A stretch of 64,000 nt of DNA, taken from the NCBI RefSeq assembly GCF_022602565.1, contig NZ_JALBCV010000006.1, forward strand, positions 62,001-126,000, given 5' to 3'. Source of the DNA: Rosenbergiella metrosideri. Lineage in GTDB: Bacteria; Pseudomonadota; Gammaproteobacteria; Enterobacterales; Enterobacteriaceae. The notes beneath the pieces are model-generated. The model did no database searches. It saw only the letters and a list, made by a program, of their open reading frames with translations, and was not told where the DNA came from. Shown here piece by piece: positions 1-10,654 of the stretch. A program made the translations under genes and the position numbers. The stretch's first letter is position 1; each line of letters starts with the position of its first letter.

Positions 1-1084
1 CCCGTGACTGGGCATTACTGCGATAAAGTATTGCACAATCGGCCAGTGCACCGCCCTGCTCATGCCATTGACGAATACGGTTAACGACAAAACGAGACTC
101 GTCCAACTCGTTAAAGGCACAATACAGCGAAATCGGCTCACCGGAATCATCTTCCGTCCAAAGCTCTTTACCGAGTCGTCCCGAGTTGTTAGCAATCAGA
201 ATATTTGCGGCTTGTAGGATATTGCGCGTAGATCGATAGTTTTGTTCCAAGCGAATGGTCTGTGCGCCAGGAAAATCGCTAAGAAAGCGTTGGATATTTT
301 CGACTTGTGCACCGCGCCACCCATAAATCGATTGGTCATCATCGCCGACAATCATCACTTTGCTACTGTCGCCCGCTAGCATGCGGATCCAAGCATATTG
401 AATATTATTAGTATCTTGGAATTCGTCGACCAACAGATTCGTGAAACGTTCGCGGTAGTGATTCAGTAAATGAGGTTTGTTAAGCCATAACTCATGGGCG
501 CGCAGCAGCAGTTCGGCAAAATCCACCAGCCCTGCCCGGTCACAGGCTTCTTGGTAGGCTTGATAGATGGATAACCAGGTTTTTTCGACCGGATTGCCAT
601 AACTATCGATATGCTTTGGCCGTAAACCTTCATCTTTTTTGCCATTGATGTACCACATGGCTTGCCGCGCTGGCCACTGCTTATCATCGAGGTTTAATGC
701 TTTGATCAAGCGTTTTAGAAGACGTAACTGATCTTCACTGTCGAGAATTTGGAAGTCGGCGGGTAAGCCAGCGTCAAGCGGGTGTGCACGCAGTAGACGA
801 TGCGCCAAGCCATGGAACGTGCCGATCCACATCCCGCCTTGGCTTGTTCCCACCACTTCCTCGATCCGATGACGCATCTCCGCAGCGGCTTTATTGGTAA
901 AGGTTACCGCCATGATGGAATATGGAGAACAGCGTTCAACCGTGAGTAACCAAGCGATACGATGGACTAGTACCCGGGTTTTACCACTGCCTGCGCCAGC
1001 TAGAACCAATAAGTTACTCCGCGGGGCGGCTACCGCCTCGCGCTGTTTATCATTTAAGCCGTCGAGCAGTTCAGAAACGTCCAT
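1..1084 (-). CDS. uvrD: DNA helicase II UvrD, N-terminal part (runs off the left edge)
   Basis: Superfamily 1 3'-5' helicase for nucleotide excision repair and methyl-directed mismatch repair. About 361 N-terminal codons are present, starting with MDVSELLDGLNDKQREAVAA. Visible motifs are the Walker A GAGSGKTR near residue 30, TFTNKAAAEMRHRI (motif Ia), VDEFQDTN (Walker B), [13 protein letters not shown] (motif III) and LEQNYRS (motif IV). The frame is open to the window edge, so the C-terminal half lies outside. The ATG at 1084 is about 46 nt beyond the yigB stop and is preceded by a GAGGAG-like ribosome site, a promoter and a LexA box, so it is transcribed separately under SOS control although yigB lies just upstream on the same strand. 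Identification is secure. Confidence 0.97.
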   Translation of the reverse strand, partial: MDVSELLDGLNDKQREAVAAPRSNLLVLAGAGSGKTRVLVHRIAWLLTVERCSPYSIMAVTFTNKAAAEMRHRIEEVVGTSQGGMWIGTFHGLAHRLLRAHPLDAGLPADFQILDSEDQLRLLKRLIKALNLDDKQWPARQAMWYINGKKDEGLRPKHIDSYGNPVEKTWLSIYQAYQEACDRAGLVDFAELLLRAHELWLNKPHLLNHYRERFTNLLVDEFQDTNNIQYAWIRMLAGDSSKVMIVGDDDQSIYGWRGAQVENIQRFLSDFPGAQTIRLEQNYRSTRNILQAANILIANNSGRLGKELWTEDDSGEPISLYCAFNELDESRFVVNRIRQWHEQGGALADCAILYRSNAQSR

Positions 1085-1111
1085 AAGCACCGTTGCATTA
1101 GTAAGAGGAGG

Positions 1112-1127
1112 CTGTATATATCTACAG
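1112..1127 (-). promoter_or_regulatory. LexA (SOS) box of uvrD
   Basis: CTGTATATATCTACAG keeps the CTG-N10-CAG signature with an alternating TA core, as in the uvrD SOS box of E. coli. It lies between the yigB stop and the uvrD ATG, just downstream of the -10 hexamer. A bound LexA would cover the transcription start. Confidence 0.9.
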
Positions 1128-1129
1128 CC

Positions 1130-1157
1130 ATTATAGCAAGCTGGTCAGTGAATCCAA
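1130..1157 (-). promoter_or_regulatory. uvrD sigma70 promoter
   Basis: Read on the minus strand: -35 TTGGAT (1157-1152), a 16-nt spacer, and a perfect -10 TATAAT (1135-1130). The -35 lies inside the 3' end of yigB. The LexA box starts 2 nt downstream of the -10. Confidence 0.75.
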
Positions 1158-1847
1158 CCGCGAAATTTCGAGATGAGGGAGAAGCCGCGCCGAGCCAGCA
1201 GAGAGCAGGTTCTGCTGACGATCATTGATCCAGCAGGCTTGAAATCCTGCCACCAGTGCACCTTGTACATCAGTAATCAGATCATCGCCGACATGTAGAA
1301 CTGTATTAGGCGCTAGGGAGAGATGCGTTGCAGCAACCTGATAGAGGTCACCATAAGGTTTCGCTTTACCGTCAGGCCCCGCCCGTAGCACTAAGGTAAA
1401 ATAGTGGGCGATACCCAACAACTCTGCATCGGCATTACCATTGGTGATGGCAACTAATGGGATTTTAGCCGCTAATTCCGCCAACACTCGGTGGGTCATT
1501 TCGGGAATATGCGCCGCACTGCGCCATCGATGGAAGACAGTCATGACTTCAGCAGCACCCGCTTGGGCCTGTTCGAGGGTTAATCCTACGCTCTGGATAA
1601 GGCTCACTAAGGTTGCGTGGCGCCACGCTGTGACATCATGAACAATCTCTGGATATTGCAGCTCAACCGACAGCCGTACGCGGTCATAATCTTGTGGCGT
1701 AATCGTCGCCAAGCTAGGATGCCACGCTTGCAGTGCCTGATGGGTTTTTTCAACTGTGGTGAGGATGACTTGGCGATTGTCATAAAGCGTATCATCCAAG
1801 TCGAATGTCATTGCCTGCGGGCGGTTAATCGGTCGATAGAAGCGCAT
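1131..1847 (-). CDS. yigB: HAD-family phosphatase YigB (flavin pathway phosphatase)
   Basis: Haloacid-dehalogenase phosphatase of 238 residues, the usual YigB length. In E. coli YigB dephosphorylates 5-amino-6-(5-phospho-D-ribitylamino)uracil in riboflavin synthesis and acts on several other small phosphates. The catalytic motif FDLDDTLYDN is at about residue 15, the second HAD motif is AITNGNAD, and the acidic motif is HVGDDLITDVQGA. Its ATG overlaps the xerC stop as TAATG, so the two are translationally coupled. It is the last gene of the lptM-dapF-yigA-xerC-yigB series, the same order as in E. coli. Confidence 0.93.
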   Translation of the reverse strand: MRFYRPINRPQAMTFDLDDTLYDNRQVILTTVEKTHQALQAWHPSLATITPQDYDRVRLSVELQYPEIVHDVTAWRHATLVSLIQSVGLTLEQAQAGAAEVMTVFHRWRSAAHIPEMTHRVLAELAAKIPLVAITNGNADAELLGIAHYFTLVLRAGPDGKAKPYGDLYQVAATHLSLAPNTVLHVGDDLITDVQGALVAGFQACWINDRQQNLLSAGSARLLPHLEISRLDSLTSLL

Positions 1848-2758
1848 TAGGGTTTACCTCGTTTAGCACGGGGGTGGGCGGCATCATAGACCGAGGCTAG
1901 ATGCTGGAAGTCTAAGTGCGTATAGATCTGCGTTGTCGAGAGATTCGCATGACCTAAAAGCTCTTGCACGGCGCGTAAATCTCCGCTCGATTCTAACATA
2001 TGCGTGGCGAAAGAGTGGCGCAGCTTATGCGGATGGATATGCGTTGTGATGCCTTGCAAGACGCCCCACTGGGCAAACCGTTTTTGAACGTTACGCGCCG
2101 AGATACGCTTCCCCTGTTGCGAGATAAAGACCGCCTGATCTTCTGGCAGAAAGAGTTCACGCATCGCGAGCCAGCGCTCCAGCCACTCTATCGCCGTGCG
2201 ACCAATGGGTAGGCGTCGTTCTTTATTCCCTTTCCCCATCACCCATACTTCGCCCGATTCTAACTCGAGGTGCTGGCAGTCTAAGTTCACTAATTCGGAA
2301 AGACGCAGTCCTCCGCCATACATCACCTCAAGCATGGTGCGATCGCGAACCGATAGCGGATCATTGAGATCAATTGACAGTAACTGATTTACGGAATCGA
2401 CATCAATATTCTTGGGTAACGGACGCCCCGCCCGAGGCGTCGCGATCCCTTTAGCAGGATTCGCCACTAACAAGCCCTGTGAGACTTGCCAATCAAGAAA
2501 ACTCCGTAATGAAGAGAGCCGAAGGGCAAGACTCGAGGCTTTTAACCCTTCTCGCCGCGATGCCGCTGCCATAGAACGAATATAGACTGGGGTAAGCTGC
2601 GACCAATCACTTAAGGATGCCGCCGTAAAGAAATCACAGATGACCTGTAACTGCCGCTGATAATTGGAAATGGTCAAGGGACTGAGCTGGCGCTCGACCT
2701 GTAAATAACGCAAATACGCTTCACAGCGTTGAAACAATACGTTGGCTTCGCCCGTCAT
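1847..2758 (-). CDS. xerC: Site-specific tyrosine recombinase XerC
   Basis: Tyrosine recombinase that acts with XerD and FtsK at dif to resolve chromosome dimers. At 303 residues it has an N-terminal SAM-like core-binding domain (about 1-100) and a C-terminal catalytic domain. Catalytic residues are visible: Arg in GGGLRLSEL, Lys in [15 protein letters not shown], His in [11 protein letters not shown] and the nucleophile Tyr in QIYTH. The start overlaps the yigA stop (ATGA) and the stop overlaps the yigB start (TAATG), indicating coupled translation. Nothing suggests an integron or phage integrase; the context is the conserved chromosomal one. Confidence 0.97.
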   Translation of the reverse strand: MTGEANVLFQRCEAYLRYLQVERQLSPLTISNYQRQLQVICDFFTAASLSDWSQLTPVYIRSMAAASRREGLKASSLALRLSSLRSFLDWQVSQGLLVANPAKGIATPRAGRPLPKNIDVDSVNQLLSIDLNDPLSVRDRTMLEVMYGGGLRLSELVNLDCQHLELESGEVWVMGKGNKERRLPIGRTAIEWLERWLAMRELFLPEDQAVFISQQGKRISARNVQKRFAQWGVLQGITTHIHPHKLRHSFATHMLESSGDLRAVQELLGHANLSTTQIYTHLDFQHLASVYDAAHPRAKRGKP

Positions 2759-3465
2759 GATCGACTAATCCAACGCGTCAGTAAATGGGGAAGAAAGCCT
2801 GCGATACAATCCAATAATTCCGTCCCCATGCCTGGATGATAGTGATCTTTATTACGGCTACTAAAGATCAAAACGCCGACATCTCGCCCTTTGTCCGTCA
2901 GTAAAGAGAGTGCCACCGAGCCAATCGCTTTCGCTTCAGGGATCAGCAACAGCAGTTCTGGGCCTTGTAAGCGTCCAAGATAGTGGTTGTCGTGAGTAAA
3001 GCGTTGCAACTGTAATGGCGTGAAAGCGTTGCGATCTAACCCCAAATGGTGGAATCCAGAGGGGGCGGCCAACTGCCAGCTGTCATTAAATAAACGAAAG
3101 GTTGCCCCTGCTAAACCCAGTCCCCTCGCCCAATAGTGTAAACGGCTTTGTAATTCAGCGAGATCGCTAGCGGTAGCAAGGTGCGATTGCAAATGGAGCA
3201 GCTGCCCAAACAGATGCTGATTCGCTTGCGCTTGTTCCATTAACAGCGTGATTTCTTGCTCTAGATTCACTATTTGTTGGCGTTGACGGGTCAACTGCCA
3301 TTCGACCAAAGACACACTGCCTTTTACCGGATGAGGAATAACCATCTGTTCGACTTGACGCGCATTATGAATAAAAAAATCGGGGTGCTCGCGAAGGTAC
3401 TCGCTCACCCGCTCATCATCTAGCGGTTGACTCGGTAGGGCCGTCTGTTCTTGGTGATTGGTCAT
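2755..3465 (-). CDS. yigA: DUF484 family protein YigA
   Basis: Conserved protein of 236 residues between dapF and xerC, matching the DUF484 family. The N-terminal part begins near [10 protein letters not shown] central helical, coiled-coil-like stretch (about 55-90) leads into a GAF-like domain containing [20 protein letters not shown]. No catalytic role is established. Its fixed place between dapF and xerC in many gammaproteobacteria is the main clue. The start overlaps the dapF stop by ATGA and its own stop overlaps the xerC ATG by ATGA. Identification is secure; function is unknown. Confidence 0.9.
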   Translation of the reverse strand: MTNHQEQTALPSQPLDDERVSEYLREHPDFFIHNARQVEQMVIPHPVKGSVSLVEWQLTRQRQQIVNLEQEITLLMEQAQANQHLFGQLLHLQSHLATASDLAELQSRLHYWARGLGLAGATFRLFNDSWQLAAPSGFHHLGLDRNAFTPLQLQRFTHDNHYLGRLQGPELLLLIPEAKAIGSVALSLLTDKGRDVGVLIFSSRNKDHYHPGMGTELLDCIAGFLPHLLTRWISRS

Positions 3466-4286
3466 AAGTGAATAAATCCATCATAAACGTGAGTGGCTGG
3501 TCCGGTCATAAACAGCGGCGTTCCCGGTCCCTGCCAGGCAATATGCAGGGTACCACCCGGCAGATCAACCCGAACATTCTGACTCAGCAATCCTTGTTGA
3601 ATTCCGCTCGCTACCGCCGCACATGCACCACTGCCACAGGCTTGTGTCTCGCCTGCGCCACGCTCATAGACGCGTAACCGAATATGTTCGCGGTTGACCA
3701 CTTCCATAAAACCGACGTTGACCCGCTCCGGAAAGCGGTCATGGCTTTCAAGAATAGGTCCGAGGACTTCCACTTCTGCGGTCGCGGTCGCTTGAACTTG
3801 AATCACGCAGTGGGGGTTACCCATCGAGACCGCGCCAAACATCACGGTTCTCTCTTCAACACGTAACAGGTAGAGACTTTCTGCCTTATTGGCCCTAAAC
3901 GGTACCTCTGACGGTTCAAACTTGGGTTCCCCCATGTTGACCTGCACCAACTCGTCGCGGTTAACCGTAAGCACCATCTGTCCAGCTTGTGTACTGACCC
4001 GAATACTGTTCTTGTTGGTCAACCCTTTTAACCGAACAAAACGGGCAAAACAGCGCGCTCCATTTCCACACTGTGCCACTTCACTGCCATCCGCATTATA
4101 AATGCGGTAGTGGAAATCAAGGTCTGGGTCATAGGGCGGCTCTACCACCAATAATTGATCGAAACCAATCCCTAAATGGCGATCAGCTAAGCGTCGTATC
4201 AGTTCTGGAGAAAAAAACACATTCTGAGTAACGGCATCAACCACCATGAAATCGTTACCTAGGCCATGCATTTTAGAAAACTGCAT
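3462..4286 (-). CDS. dapF: Diaminopimelate epimerase
   Basis: Cofactor-free racemase converting LL- to meso-diaminopimelate for lysine and peptidoglycan synthesis. The length of 274 residues equals the E. coli enzyme. The two catalytic cysteines are visible in their usual contexts: C73 in [11 protein letters not shown] and the partner near residue 217 in [13 protein letters not shown]. The N-terminus [13 protein letters not shown] is typical. It lies 27 nt downstream of lptM and overlaps yigA by 4 nt. Confidence 0.97.
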   Translation of the reverse strand: MQFSKMHGLGNDFMVVDAVTQNVFFSPELIRRLADRHLGIGFDQLLVVEPPYDPDLDFHYRIYNADGSEVAQCGNGARCFARFVRLKGLTNKNSIRVSTQAGQMVLTVNRDELVQVNMGEPKFEPSEVPFRANKAESLYLLRVEERTVMFGAVSMGNPHCVIQVQATATAEVEVLGPILESHDRFPERVNVGFMEVVNREHIRLRVYERGAGETQACGSGACAAVASGIQQGLLSQNVRVDLPGGTLHIAWQGPGTPLFMTGPATHVYDGFIHL

Positions 4287-4313
4287 GCTTCACCCCATTG
4301 CCAAGTTGGCTAA

Positions 4314-4490
4314 CTATAAGTTATTGGATTTTTTATTCGATTTTTTGAAAATACTTTGGTCGTAACCGGTATTTTGACCCTGTTGCTTACCCGCACTATC
4401 TTTTGGGAAATAGAGAGGGCCTTTTAATCCACAGCCTGTTAACGCAATAACGGCAATAAACAGAGTATATTTAGCCACAGCATTCTTCAT
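4314..4490 (-). CDS. lptM: Small lipoprotein LptM (YifL), LPS translocon maturation
   Basis: Short gene of 58 codons starting MKNAVAKYTLFIA, with a hydrophobic signal peptide and the lipobox LTGC, so Cys20 would be the lipidated residue. GLKGPLYFP follows directly, the hallmark of the YifL/LptM family. In E. coli LptM binds LptD and helps oxidative maturation of the LptDE translocon. The mature part is only about 39 residues, hydrophilic and Lys/Asn/Gln-rich. It is the first gene of the run into dapF and is divergent from cyaY. Confidence 0.92.
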   Translation of the reverse strand: MKNAVAKYTLFIAVIALTGCGLKGPLYFPKDSAGKQQGQNTGYDQSIFKKSNKKSNNL

Positions 4491-4650
4491 TGTTATTTAC
4501 TCACTTAACTTTCTATTCTACGTATCATCGCAGTTGAAACGGGAAAAGCAACAGAAAATCGTGGAATTCAAGGATGAACCCCTCTACTCGCTAAAACTCA
4601 GATGATCCATTGTTAAGCAATCGTTATACTAGTCAAAAAGAGGAGCGAGC

Positions 4651-4968
4651 ATGAACGACAGCGAATTTCATCAACAAGCAGATCAACTATTATTAACTAT
4701 CGAAGAGCGCTTAGACGAGCACGATGGGGATACCGATATTGATTACGAAACCCATGGGAATGTGATGACCCTGAGCTTCGAAAATGGCACCAAAATCATT
4801 GTCAATCGCCAAGAGCCATTACATCAAGTCTGGTTAGCCACTAAAGCAGGTGGCTATCATTTTTCTTTTAATGATGGGAAATGGGTGTGTGATCGCACTG
4901 GCAACGAATTTTGGGCGTTACTCGCCGAAGCCTGTACGGTACAAGCGGGGGAGTCTGTTTCGTTCTAA
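4651..4968 (+). CDS. cyaY: Frataxin-like iron donor CyaY
   Basis: Bacterial frataxin homologue of 105 residues that modulates IscS-dependent Fe-S cluster assembly. The N-terminal acidic helix [19 protein letters not shown] is followed by [14 protein letters not shown], the acidic ridge used for iron and IscS contact. The core contains [12 protein letters not shown] and GYHFSF. A good ribosome site (AAGAGGAG) sits 6 nt before the ATG. It is divergent from lptM and convergent with cyaA, whose stop lies 2 nt away. Confidence 0.95.
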   Translation: MNDSEFHQQADQLLLTIEERLDEHDGDTDIDYETHGNVMTLSFENGTKIIVNRQEPLHQVWLATKAGGYHFSFNDGKWVCDRTGNEFWALLAEACTVQAGESVSF

Positions 4969-4970
4969 TG

Positions 4971-7529
4971 CTAAGGACGATAAGGCGACCGCGGAAGAAT
5001 ATTTTGGCCGAGTTGCGGGGATACTCTCTCCGTAACTTCATCTTGACTTGGGGAGTGGAAATTGATGATCGTTGAGCGCCCTTGTTGTTCCACGACCTGA
5101 TAAAATTGCGGTAAATTGAAATTAATCGATGACGTCCCGAACGTTAAACGATCGTGAGACGAAGAGTAAAATCGGCACACGTCACGCATCAGTTCTTCTT
5201 TACTCCCTTCGCAGTGCTGATAAACCTCTGCATGATTCTGTTCATCGAGGACATAAATACTAAAGCTTTCTGCAGGCGCATGGTCTTCGAAGAAAAACTG
5301 GATAATGCCTTCACTGGCATAATTTTTGACTACCGTAGGAAGATTCGCCTGTTTCGAGTCCATCTGGATCGATAAGCCTTGTAATTTGTTATTTGAAATC
5401 GCACCATAAAACTCTACCGCATTTTTGAGCTTCTGCACGGAGACTCCCATCCGCTCAAAGAAAAGTCCCCAAGTATCACTCGCTAATTTCAATGCTTTGA
5501 AACGCCCGGTTTCTTGACGATTACTGGAAAGGCGTAAATCGATACACTCTGAAACCAGCTGCAAGACTCGAGTCCGAATGAGCGCACGTAAATACGGGCT
5601 GTAACAGAATACTTCGACCGCCTCCGGCGGCAGTGCTTCTTGATGCATTTTGCCTAAGATAGTCTTTAACGCTTCAATCATCGCGGACTCACCTTCGAAA
5701 TGCAGCGTTCTTACCTCGTTCCACGAGTTACGGTAGAGGAGATCGACACTGCCAATCAGGCACTGCTGCTGCTGACCGAAGCTGAAAACATCCATCTTAC
5801 GAAAATCAAACAACACCACTTGATCGCGTAATGCCTGAGTCGGATCAGACTCTACGTTCACCATCAATGCCAGATGTCGTATTTCGCAAGGGCTGTAAAG
5901 CGCTTTGGGCGTTGGAGCGGGGAGACGTATCGGGAAATGCATCGTAATATCATGAACCAGTTCTTGCAGACGAGACAGATCACACAGACTCGTCCCTTTA
6001 ATATGGAGATGTGTCTTTTCCGTCAATAAGCCATTAAACCACGCCCATGCCACCAGCTTATTTAAATAGCGGTTATATTCGAGCGGTTGATGGCTAATTA
6101 TCGCATTCATCTCAGGAGCCTGGTTATACAAATACCATCCACGACGGTTAGCGCGCCCTTCGGCCACATAAATAAACGTGAGATGGTCTTCTGAAAGGTC
6201 TGGAGAGATTTGCGGGTTAAGCAGCGCCACCTTACCGGGTAAGGCCTCAAAGGCAGCATACAGCTTACGCGTAAGGACACCAATGTCTTGCGGGCTTGCA
6301 CTGACACTCAGGTTATTACGGCGTGCAAAACGAATCAGGTTTCGATAGCTTTGCATCATCGCATCGAGTAGCTCGTTATGGGCAATACGGACCTGTTCTA
6401 TCTTCCAGTGCGCGCGCTCATCCAGTTGAGCGAGCAAGTCACTCTGCCATCCCCAGCGAGTCACCAACTGTGCCAGAATTTCTCGTCGCCAAGGCATCAG
6501 CTCGCCATGGCTCTCTGACGTCAACTTTTCAGAGACTTTCAAGTAAAAACAGCGGCGGACTAAATCTAGCCGAGCGGTATCATTGATGGCTTCTAAATAG
6601 GTAGTCACGCGTTCCAGCATCATACAATAAGGGTCGAGACCAAAATGAATAATCTCCCCATCATGTAAGCACTGTTTAATTTCTGTCGCTAACAGGCGCG
6701 TATTAGGGTACTCCCAGCTATAAGCTTCCAATAAGAGGGTTTTCAGCACGGCCTTATAGGGGGAGTCGATACTTTTATACAGCTGCCACAAGCTGGCCCC
6801 GAAATACTCTTCCGCAGACAGTGTCCCTAAACCGCCGAGGTCGATCCATTCGTTTGGTACCAGTGCCCCTTTGGCGTAAAGCTCCATCACGTACTCATCG
6901 TAATGTGCCTCGTGCTCACTGGGGACCATATTCCAAAGAATACGCTTACCCGCCAAGCGAACCGCACTACGGTAAAACTCATCCAGCAGCAGAATATGTT
7001 GAGTAGTGCCACAATCCTCTTTGCCAAGCGCACCGCTCTCGTTCATCCGAAAACGGTTTTCGTCAATCAGAAAGAAGCTGATCTCAACTCCCTGCTGTTT
7101 ACACCATAGCTGGAGTTGATGACATTTATTCTGTAGGGCCTGACGTTCAGCACTATCCAACCAGGATTGGTGACAGACCCAGATATCGAGATCAGAGTCA
7201 CTGCTCTGACCGATAGAAGAGGTACTGCCCATAGAATAAAGCCCCAGAATGGGGGCATTTTCCGGCGGGGGCGTCAGTATATAGGTTCTCTCTGGAAAAA
7301 GTGTTGCGAGTAGCGACTGTTGGGTCTCATCCGGCGTGAAGAAACTAATACCATACGGGGTGTTATGAGAAAGGTAACCTGGCATATCAGGGTGATGGTA
7401 ATGCAAGAGCACAGGAAGCAAACTATAGATGTGACGAAACGCCGCGCCCATCGCCGCGGTGGCACGATCAGTGCGTAACTGATTAATCGCATCCAATCGT
7501 TGTTTCAGTGTCTCTATATAAAGGTACAA
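4971..7529 (-). CDS. cyaA: Class I adenylate cyclase
   Basis: Makes cAMP from ATP, the CRP co-activator. The N-terminal catalytic nucleotidyltransferase domain holds [18 protein letters not shown] with the metal-binding Asp-x-Asp. The C-terminal half is the regulatory domain. I place the start at a TTG codon ([17 protein letters not shown] follows), because E. coli cyaA also uses TTG at this point and family similarity begins there. This gives 852 residues against 848 in E. coli. An ATG 20 codons upstream (7589) is in frame but lacks family similarity. The weak start codon is known to keep CyaA levels low in E. coli. Confidence 0.93.
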   Translation of the reverse strand: MYLYIETLKQRLDAINQLRTDRATAAMGAAFRHIYSLLPVLLHYHHPDMPGYLSHNTPYGISFFTPDETQQSLLATLFPERTYILTPPPENAPILGLYSMGSTSSIGQSSDSDLDIWVCHQSWLDSAERQALQNKCHQLQLWCKQQGVEISFFLIDENRFRMNESGALGKEDCGTTQHILLLDEFYRSAVRLAGKRILWNMVPSEHEAHYDEYVMELYAKGALVPNEWIDLGGLGTLSAEEYFGASLWQLYKSIDSPYKAVLKTLLLEAYSWEYPNTRLLATEIKQCLHDGEIIHFGLDPYCMMLERVTTYLEAINDTARLDLVRRCFYLKVSEKLTSESHGELMPWRREILAQLVTRWGWQSDLLAQLDERAHWKIEQVRIAHNELLDAMMQSYRNLIRFARRNNLSVSASPQDIGVLTRKLYAAFEALPGKVALLNPQISPDLSEDHLTFIYVAEGRANRRGWYLYNQAPEMNAIISHQPLEYNRYLNKLVAWAWFNGLLTEKTHLHIKGTSLCDLSRLQELVHDITMHFPIRLPAPTPKALYSPCEIRHLALMVNVESDPTQALRDQVVLFDFRKMDVFSFGQQQQCLIGSVDLLYRNSWNEVRTLHFEGESAMIEALKTILGKMHQEALPPEAVEVFCYSPYLRALIRTRVLQLVSECIDLRLSSNRQETGRFKALKLASDTWGLFFERMGVSVQKLKNAVEFYGAISNNKLQGLSIQMDSKQANLPTVVKNYASEGIIQFFFEDHAPAESFSIYVLDEQNHAEVYQHCEGSKEELMRDVCRFYSSSHDRLTFGTSSINFNLPQFYQVVEQQGRSTIINFHSPSQDEVTERVSPQLGQNILPRSPYRP

Positions 7530-7798
7530 GGCATCACACCCGAACTCATGACAAGAAGTTGATAAAGGTTCCGCGCGGCGGTGCTGCATTCTCTACCACG
7601 GTCGGTCAATCTAACACTGCCACCCTGTCCGGTAAAGCGTGTTAGTACCTCCACCCTAGCATGTCTGCGTGGTCAACATTGAACAATCTATGTGTTGTGA
7701 TTAAAAAATAAGCGATAGGGGTTTTCGTTGGTGGAAAGTGCCACATCCTAAGTTTAAATGTTAGGATAATAGATAAACGTAAAAGCATGGTTACGAGT
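7530..7798. promoter_or_regulatory. Divergent cyaA/hemC intergenic region
   Basis: About 270 bp separate the cyaA TTG from the hemC ATG and must hold both promoters. In E. coli the same interval carries a CRP site that represses cyaA. I looked for TGTGA-N6-TCACA here and found no convincing match, so no site is assigned. Confidence 0.5.
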
Positions 7799-8731
7799 AT
7801 GACTGACAAAACAATCCGAATTGCCACCCGTAAAAGCCCGCTCGCCCTATGGCAAGCGGAATATGTGCAGCAACAATTAATCGCTCATCATCCAGGTTTA
7901 CGTGTTGAGTTAGTCACTATGGTGACAAAAGGCGACATACTGCTGGATAGCCCGCTATCGAAAGTGGGCGGGAAAGGATTGTTTGTCAAAGAACTCGAAT
8001 CGGCGATGCTGGAAGGTCGTGCTGATCTGGCGGTCCACTCAATGAAAGATGTCCCCGTCGCATTTCCTGAAGGATTGGGGCTTGTGGCCATCTGCCCACG
8101 AGAAAATCCTTTGGATGCCTTTGTCTCTAATCACTACGACAGCATTGATGCACTGCCACAAGGCGCAGTCGTCGGTACCTCCAGCCTACGCCGTCAATGC
8201 CAGTTGAGCGCACTGCGCCCCGATCTGATTATTCGTTCATTACGTGGTAACGTGGGGACTCGTCTGTCTAAGCTGGATGCAGGGGAATACGATGCGATCA
8301 TCCTCGCCTCAGCCGGTCTTATTCGTTTAGGGTTAACTTCCCGGATCCGTTACTCACTGCCTCCGGAAGTCTCTCTCCCGGCCGTTGGCCAAGGTGCGGT
8401 AGGCATTGAGTGCCGTAATGACGATACGGCGTTACATCAATTACTCGCGCCGCTTAACGACTCGGCGACGGCAGTGCGTGTCATGGCTGAACGCGCAATG
8501 AATACTCGCCTAGAAGGCGGATGTCAGGTACCGATTGCAAGCTATGCACTGCTTGAAGACGGTAAGTTATGGCTTAGAGGGCTGGTCGGCACACCAGAGG
8601 GGGACGTCATCATCGCAGGAGAACGTCACGGTACGGCTGAAGAAGCTGAAGCGCTAGGAATTTCACTGGCCGACGAGCTATTGGCACGCGGGGCTGGCGA
8701 TATCCTTCGCAAAGTTTACCAAGGGCAGTAA
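7799..8731 (+). CDS. hemC: Porphobilinogen deaminase (hydroxymethylbilane synthase)
   Basis: Polymerises four porphobilinogen units to hydroxymethylbilane for haem and sirohaem. Typical motifs are [13 protein letters not shown] near the start, [24 protein letters not shown] and the cofactor-binding Cys in LEGGCQVPI (dipyrromethane attachment, around residue 240). From the ATG at 7799 it has 310 residues against 313 in E. coli, and the spacing before RIATR matches. An in-frame ATG at 7787 would add four residues. It is the first gene of hemCDXY, ending 4 nt before hemD. Confidence 0.97.
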   Translation: MTDKTIRIATRKSPLALWQAEYVQQQLIAHHPGLRVELVTMVTKGDILLDSPLSKVGGKGLFVKELESAMLEGRADLAVHSMKDVPVAFPEGLGLVAICPRENPLDAFVSNHYDSIDALPQGAVVGTSSLRRQCQLSALRPDLIIRSLRGNVGTRLSKLDAGEYDAIILASAGLIRLGLTSRIRYSLPPEVSLPAVGQGAVGIECRNDDTALHQLLAPLNDSATAVRVMAERAMNTRLEGGCQVPIASYALLEDGKLWLRGLVGTPEGDVIIAGERHGTAEEAEALGISLADELLARGAGDILRKVYQGQ

Positions 8732-8735
8732 TACG

Positions 8736-9473
8736 ATGAGTATTCTGGTCACTCGGCCTGCCCCTGAAGGACAACAGCTCGTTGAACGGTTACGCTGGAC
8801 CGGACGTCAGGCGTGGCATCTGCCCCTTATCGAGTTTCATCCAGGCCGGCAGTTATCAGAGTTCTGCTCATATCTCGCCACACTCACTCCCGGTGATCGG
8901 ATCATCGCGGTATCGGCGCGGGCCCTCACGTATGTCGGCCCTTTTTTGCAGGCAGCGGATACATCTTGGCCCGCCGAGGTACACTATTTCGCTATCGGTA
9001 AAAATAGCGCCTTAGCGTTACACCACTATTGTCAACAACTGGTTGAATTCCCTGAATATTCAATTAGTGAAGAACTAGTAGACCTGCCCTTATTAGAGAA
9101 TATTGCTGGTAAAAACTGTGTCATATTGCGGGGAAATACTGGCCGAGAACACCTCGGAAAAACCTTGCAGTCTCGCGGCGCGAACGTAACCTATTTCGAA
9201 TGTTATCAACGAGTCGCTATAAATTATCATGGCGCAGAGCAGGCTTTTCGCTGGCGACAAAAGGGGATATCAACCATAATTGTGACAAGTGGTGAGATGT
9301 TGAACCTACTCTATGAATTGATTCCCGCTCTCGATCGGAACGAATGGTTACTCCACTGTCGGCTAGTTGTCGTCAGTAAACGCTTGGCAACGCTTGCCAC
9401 CGATTTTGGTTGGCGAGATATTATTGTTGCTGATGGTGCGGATAACGATGCGTTATTGCGCGCATTACGCTGA
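8736..9473 (+). CDS. hemD: Uroporphyrinogen-III synthase
   Basis: Cyclises hydroxymethylbilane with inversion of ring D to uroporphyrinogen III. The 245 residues (246 in E. coli) begin SILVTRPAPEGQQLVERL, the family's N-terminal strand. A C-terminal segment TIIVTSGEMLNLLYEL matches the second lobe. The family has low sequence conservation, but position directly after hemC with a 4-nt gap makes the call firm. Confidence 0.95.
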   Translation: MSILVTRPAPEGQQLVERLRWTGRQAWHLPLIEFHPGRQLSEFCSYLATLTPGDRIIAVSARALTYVGPFLQAADTSWPAEVHYFAIGKNSALALHHYCQQLVEFPEYSISEELVDLPLLENIAGKNCVILRGNTGREHLGKTLQSRGANVTYFECYQRVAINYHGAEQAFRWRQKGISTIIVTSGEMLNLLYELIPALDRNEWLLHCRLVVVSKRLATLATDFGWRDIIVADGADNDALLRALR

Positions 9474-9498
9474 AATTAAACTTATGGGATAAGCCTCT

Positions 9499-10653
9499 AT
9501 GACGGAACACAAAGCCCCCTCCGCCATGCCGGAAGAAGTGAAAGAAGATAACACAGCAACACCTTCTCCGAAGTCGACTCGCACAGCTGACAATGGTAAA
9601 GCACTGGCGAGCCTCGCAATTGTTATTGCGTTAGCATCAGGCCTAGGTAGCGCTTGGTATATCACGCATACTCATCACGCACAATTGAGTTCAAATCAAG
9701 CGTTACGCGAACAACTTTCGCAAGCTCAGCAACAAAATGGTAAAGATCAACAGCAGCTGGTTCAACAGCTGTCTACTACCGAACAAGCATTAAAAGACTC
9801 ACAGTCCCAGCTGCAAGAGACTGAAAAAGATCTACAGGGCCTGCGCGATAAAGTAAATTCCCTGACCGGGAATGATGCCAGTGTCTGGTTAGTCTCCCAA
9901 GCCGATTACCTCGTGAAACTGGCGGGAAGAAAGCTATGGAGCGATCAAGACGTCACTACAGCACTGGCCTTACTGAAAAGTGCTGACCGTAGTCTGGCGC
10001 AGATGGATGACCCAAGTATCATCAATGTACGCCGTGCGTTAAACCAAGATATCTCTACCCTAGCCAATATCAATCAAGTTGATTATGACGGCATTATCTT
10101 ACAAGTCAGCCAATTGGCGAATAGTGTTGATAATCTGCGGTTAGCCGACGATAGCGATAACGATTCACCAATGGATAGAGATAGCAATGATATTTCAGGC
10201 TCCTTATCCGAGTGGCGCCATAACTTAGTGGCGAGCTGGCACGACTTTATGGATAACTTCATTACTGTTCGTCGTCGGGATAATAGCGCACAGCCATTAT
10301 TGGCCCCTAATCAAGATATCTATTTACGCGAAAACATCCGCTCGCGCCTGCTTATTGCTTCGCAAGCCATCCCTCGCCATCAAGAAGATATCTATAAACA
10401 ATCCCTCGAAGCGGTATCGACTTGGGTACGGGCTTGGTACAACACGGATGACCCAACGACTAAAGCTTTCTTAACGCAGATAGATCAACTTTCACAAACC
10501 CCTATTGCGATGGATCTTCCTGAGTCGCTCTCTAGCCAAGGGTTGATCGATAAATTAATGCAGAATCGCGTCCGTGGTTTAATGAGTAGCCCAAGCAATA
10601 ACGATCCACAGCCTGCGCCAACACCGGCTACTACACCGCAACAAGGAGGTTAA
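9499..10653 (+). CDS. hemX: HemX, membrane-anchored protein of the hem operon
   Basis: A 384-residue protein with an N-terminal cytoplasmic tail (about 35 residues, Pro/Thr/Glu-rich), one transmembrane segment ([21 protein letters not shown] region, about 34-55) and a long Gln-rich coiled coil (about 65-115). The remaining periplasmic domain ends in a low-complexity Pro/Thr/Gln tail. It was once annotated as a uroporphyrinogen-III methyltransferase, but no SAM-binding motif is visible and the activity is doubtful. It is 25 nt after hemD and 1 nt before hemY. Confidence 0.93.
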   Translation: MTEHKAPSAMPEEVKEDNTATPSPKSTRTADNGKALASLAIVIALASGLGSAWYITHTHHAQLSSNQALREQLSQAQQQNGKDQQQLVQQLSTTEQALKDSQSQLQETEKDLQGLRDKVNSLTGNDASVWLVSQADYLVKLAGRKLWSDQDVTTALALLKSADRSLAQMDDPSIINVRRALNQDISTLANINQVDYDGIILQVSQLANSVDNLRLADDSDNDSPMDRDSNDISGSLSEWRHNLVASWHDFMDNFITVRRRDNSAQPLLAPNQDIYLRENIRSRLLIASQAIPRHQEDIYKQSLEAVSTWVRAWYNTDDPTTKAFLTQIDQLSQTPIAMDLPESLSSQGLIDKLMQNRVRGLMSSPSNNDPQPAPTPATTPQQGG

Positions 10654-10654
10654 G

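Noticed and set aside
7530-7589. ATG start of cyaA 20 codons upstream
   Set aside because: Family similarity starts at [17 protein letters not shown] after a TTG, as in E. coli cyaA. The upstream residues are not conserved.
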